Part shown: piece after piece, positions 4,345-6,137 of the stretch
How positions within the stretch are numbered: the first letter of the stretch is position 1
How the letters are laid out: every line of letters starts with the position of its first letter
Source of the DNA: Methanoregula sp. UBA276
GTDB lineage: Archaea > Halobacteriota > Methanomicrobia > Methanomicrobiales > Methanospirillaceae
Assembly (NCBI GenBank): GCA_002508495.1
Contig: DANA01000124.1
Coordinates: 1 to 6,137 of the forward strand
Reading direction: 5' to 3'
Length of the DNA stretch: 6,137 nucleotides
Made by a program: the position numbers and the translations under genes
The notes under the pieces: model-generated
Database searches by the model: none
What the model was told of the DNA's origin: nothing
What the model saw: the letters and a program-made list of their open reading frames with translations, nothing else

Positions 4345-5103
4345 GGATCTCGTCTCTGCCAGAAGGATTATCTCCCCGACAAGCCTGCTAACCGCTGTCC
4401 GCGCAGGACTATCCACCGGTATTTGCGACACCGGCAGTGCTTCGAGATCTGCCTCTTCAACAGCAGGATCGTCCGGGATTATCGCAATGGGATCATCACT
4501 CCCCGTATCGACCGGCGCTGTCCGGGTCCTGAACCGGTTGAAGACGACACGGATCTTCTCTTCCGGCAGTCCAAGTTCCGTGGCAATGGTGCGGATGCGT
4601 GCAATGGTGCGGAGCCCCCGTGCACCCGGGTCGCTGACGATAAGAAGAAGATCCGGTGTACCGATGGTCCCCCGGGCGATATGTTCCATACCTGCTTCGC
4701 TGTCAATGACGATGAACGGGTACTCCCGTTCAAGGTCTTTCATGCATTCCGCAAGAAGGTCATTGGCAAAACAATAACACCCGCTTCCTTCCGGCCGGCC
4801 CATGGCGACAAGGTCAAATCCTTCCGCTTCAACAAGTGCCTGGCGGAACCGGAACCGGACATAATCGTGGCGGTTCATGCCCGGTGGAATCTGCCGGCTG
4901 AACGCTTCCTCCCGCATGCTGCCAAGGGTCTCCCGGACAGTAACACCCAGTGCTTCGTGAAGGTTGGCGTTCGGGTCGGCATCAACCGCGAGGACCGGTT
5001 TTTTACCGGCATCTATGAAGGCGCGGACGAGCAGGGAACTGACCGTTGTCTTGCCGGTCCCGCCTTTTCCTGAAAGAACTATCGTGAAAGGTCGCAGGTG
5101 CAT
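4336..5103 (-). CDS. cooC: CooC-type ATPase, CO dehydrogenase nickel-insertion factor
   Basis: A 255-residue MinD/SIMIBI-class P-loop ATPase. The deviant Walker A is SGKGGTGKTT at residues 11-20, with signature lysine K13 and catalytic-loop K18. VDADPNANLHEALG at 40-53 follows as in MinD/CooC. The CooC hallmark is GRPEGSGCYCFAN at 102-114: C109 and C111 are the CxC pair that binds Ni/Zn at the dimer interface in characterised CooC. The Walker B-like VIDSEAGMEHIARGT begins at 132. Role from the family: ATP-driven nickel delivery to the C-cluster of CO dehydrogenase/acetyl-CoA synthase, in the cytoplasm. Start: ATG 5103 has GGAG seven bases upstream; the frame also opens at a TTG (5127), but that would place the SD inside the gene. 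It lies 24 bases after the methyltransferase gene, in one operon with it. No CODH genes are in this window. Confidence 0.9.
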   Translation of the reverse strand: MHLRPFTIVLSGKGGTGKTTVSSLLVRAFIDAGKKPVLAVDADPNANLHEALGVTVRETLGSMREEAFSRQIPPGMNRHDYVRFRFRQALVEAEGFDLVAMGRPEGSGCYCFANDLLAECMKDLEREYPFIVIDSEAGMEHIARGTIGTPDLLLIVSDPGARGLRTIARIRTIATELGLPEEKIRVVFNRFRTRTAPVDTGSDDPIAIIPDDPAVEEADLEALPVSQIPVDSPARTAVSRLVGEIILLAETRSAE

Positions 5104-5110
5104 ATGAGGT

Positions 5111-5114
5111 CTCC
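5111..5114 (-). promoter_or_regulatory. Shine-Dalgarno deciding the cooC start
   Basis: The minus strand reads TTTGGAGACCTCATATG. GGAG is seven bases before the ATG at 5103, which rules in that start over the TTG at 5127. Confidence 0.65.
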
Positions 5115-5127
5115 AAAATATTAACAA

Positions 5128-6137
5128 TCAGGTCTTTTGCGCCCTGATACGGTGGGAAATCTCTGCTGCTGCCTGCATGATAGCAACCGATCCGTCGCGG
5201 TCGGCAAACCGTATCCCGCAACTGGGCGTGATGAGCGACTGGGCATCGAAGAGTTTTTCCGGCATGCGGGAAGTGAGCTGCGAACGGATGGCAAGGTATT
5301 TCTCGTACAGGGAGTCGACCGTCATTTCAGAAAAGATCTTCGATTCTGAAGGCACGATGCCCCACGCGATAACCCCGCCACGTTCCATGTAGGAGATGAG
5401 CGTTTCGGCATAGAGGAGAAATTCTGTTGCTGTTGCGTATGCATCAAACGAGATGACCGCGGGATCGAGGCTGACAATGAACTCCCAGTCGGTGTTGGAA
5501 CAGCAATGGATGCCAAGGCCCCCGGATACCAAAGATGCGATATCATTCCAGCCGGCCCGGACCATATCTTTGTCAACCGGTATCACGGAAGACCCGAGCG
5601 ATGCAAGGTAGGGTTCATTGAGAACGACAAGGGTCTCAGGAACACCAATGCTGTTCAACATTGCCTCCTCGCACCAACGGCTCTTGAGGGCTATCATCTT
5701 GGAGAGCACATCGGCAAGCTGGCTGTCATAATAGATCGGGCGCTTGTCGGCATCAACCACCTGCATGCCAAACGTGACCGGGCCGGTTACCTGGCATTTG
5801 AGTATCGGCGCGGGAAGGTTCTTCCGGCCGGTCATCTCGATGAATGCCGATGCATATTCCTGGTGGAGACCATAGGGTGCATAATTCCCTTCCACGAAGT
5901 CCATGTACACGGTCTCCATTGCCGCAGTCTGGTCCCGGGTATTGTCAAACAGGAGCCGGTCTTCCCGGATCACCCTCCCCGGGAGTTGCTCGGAATCGTT
6001 AAAGACAATACTTTCGAGCAGGGTGCGGTTGGGAAGAGTCGGGACGTAGGGAAATTCCGGAAATATGGTAAGAACATCGTCGCATGCCTGCACGGGGTCC
6101 GTATGGGGCAGGCCGCCGATGCCGGTTGCCCGGGATC
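5128..6137 (-). CDS. MetE-C-like zinc methyltransferase (5'-partial), possibly folate-independent methionine synthase
   Basis: At least 336 codons are open to the window edge, and the true start is outside. The frame passes a GTG at 6093, but the stretch upstream of it reads TGIGGLPHTDPVQACD, the conserved N-terminal motif of this family, so GTG is not the start. Numbering from that GTG, ILKCQVTGPVTFGM spans 97-110, VVLNEPYL has E160, H196-C-C198 gives the HxC zinc ligands, and C292 in TPSCGIRF is the second cysteine ligand. This is the pattern of the UROD/MetE-C fold. Family knowledge: short MetE-C-like proteins act as methylcorrinoid- or methylcobalamin-dependent methyltransferases, including folate-independent methionine synthases. 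Being upstream of cooC in one operon suggests a methyl donor linked to the CODH/ACS corrinoid protein. The acceptor, homocysteine or another thiol, is inferred. The stop at 5128-5130 is 24 bases from the cooC start. Confidence 0.85.
   Translation of the reverse strand, partial: SRATGIGGLPHTDPVQACDDVLTIFPEFPYVPTLPNRTLLESIVFNDSEQLPGRVIREDRLLFDNTRDQTAAMETVYMDFVEGNYAPYGLHQEYASAFIEMTGRKNLPAPILKCQVTGPVTFGMQVVDADKRPIYYDSQLADVLSKMIALKSRWCEEAMLNSIGVPETLVVLNEPYLASLGSSVIPVDKDMVRAGWNDIASLVSGGLGIHCCSNTDWEFIVSLDPAVISFDAYATATEFLLYAETLISYMERGGVIAWGIVPSESKIFSEMTVDSLYEKYLAIRSQLTSRMPEKLFDAQSLITPSCGIRFADRDGSVAIMQAAAEISHRIRAQKT

Noticed and set aside
4231..5073. 280-residue plus-strand ORF
   Set aside because: Antisense to the cooC-like gene, whose Walker A and CxC motifs are clear; the plus-strand product has no recognisable domain.
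5104..5127. TTG start for the cooC-like gene
   Set aside because: It would place the SD GGAG inside the gene and add eight non-family residues; ATG 5103 is correctly spaced from that SD.
6091..6093. GTG start for the methyltransferase
   Set aside because: The frame stays open to the window edge and the upstream residues match the conserved GIGxLPHTDP motif, so the gene is truncated by the window.

Overview
The window looks like a methanogenic euryarchaeon, most likely of the order Methanomicrobiales (Methanoregula-like). The reasons are a pyruvoyl-dependent arginine decarboxylase of the methanogen type, a CooC-type CO-dehydrogenase maturation ATPase beside a MetE-like methyltransferase, AT-rich TATA-like boxes, a mix of Shine-Dalgarno and apparently leaderless starts, and U-run terminators without strong bacterial-style hairpins. 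No mobile element, CRISPR array, tRNA or rRNA was found. The lineage call is inference from family resemblance, not a database result.

Layout. (1) 104-1773, minus strand: a small two-helix membrane protein, followed downstream by a 433-residue fusion of a 2H (LigT-like) phosphoesterase with a calcineurin-like metallophosphoesterase. (2) 1774-1892: divergent intergenic region with a TATA-like palindrome. (3) 1893-3773, plus strand: a HAD phosphatase and a GNAT acetyltransferase as a tight operon, then the arginine decarboxylase pdaD behind its own promoter. A 38-bp near-palindrome and an SD-preceded in-frame ATG lie just upstream of that promoter. (4) 3774-4335: a 562-bp convergent intergenic region with no conventional gene. 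It is rich in inverted repeats and U-runs and holds two candidate small ORFs. (5) 4336-6137, minus strand: cooC-like ATPase, preceded by a zinc methyltransferase of the MetE-C family that runs off the right edge.

How the genes work together. The right-hand pair fits C1 metabolism: nickel insertion into CO dehydrogenase/acetyl-CoA synthase, and methyl transfer from a methyl-corrinoid, perhaps to homocysteine. pdaD makes agmatine, needed in archaea for polyamines and for agmatidine in tRNA-Ile2. HAD and GNAT are small housekeeping enzymes of unknown substrate. The 2H-metallophosphoesterase fusion is the most unusual protein. Its two activities would suit two-step processing of cyclic-phosphate RNA ends or cyclic nucleotides.

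The least explained part is the convergent gap 3774-4335. Such gaps need only terminators, but this one carries two look-alike GC-rich hairpins, a possible leader-peptide/alternative-hairpin arrangement, and a 29-codon ORF with a strong SD.
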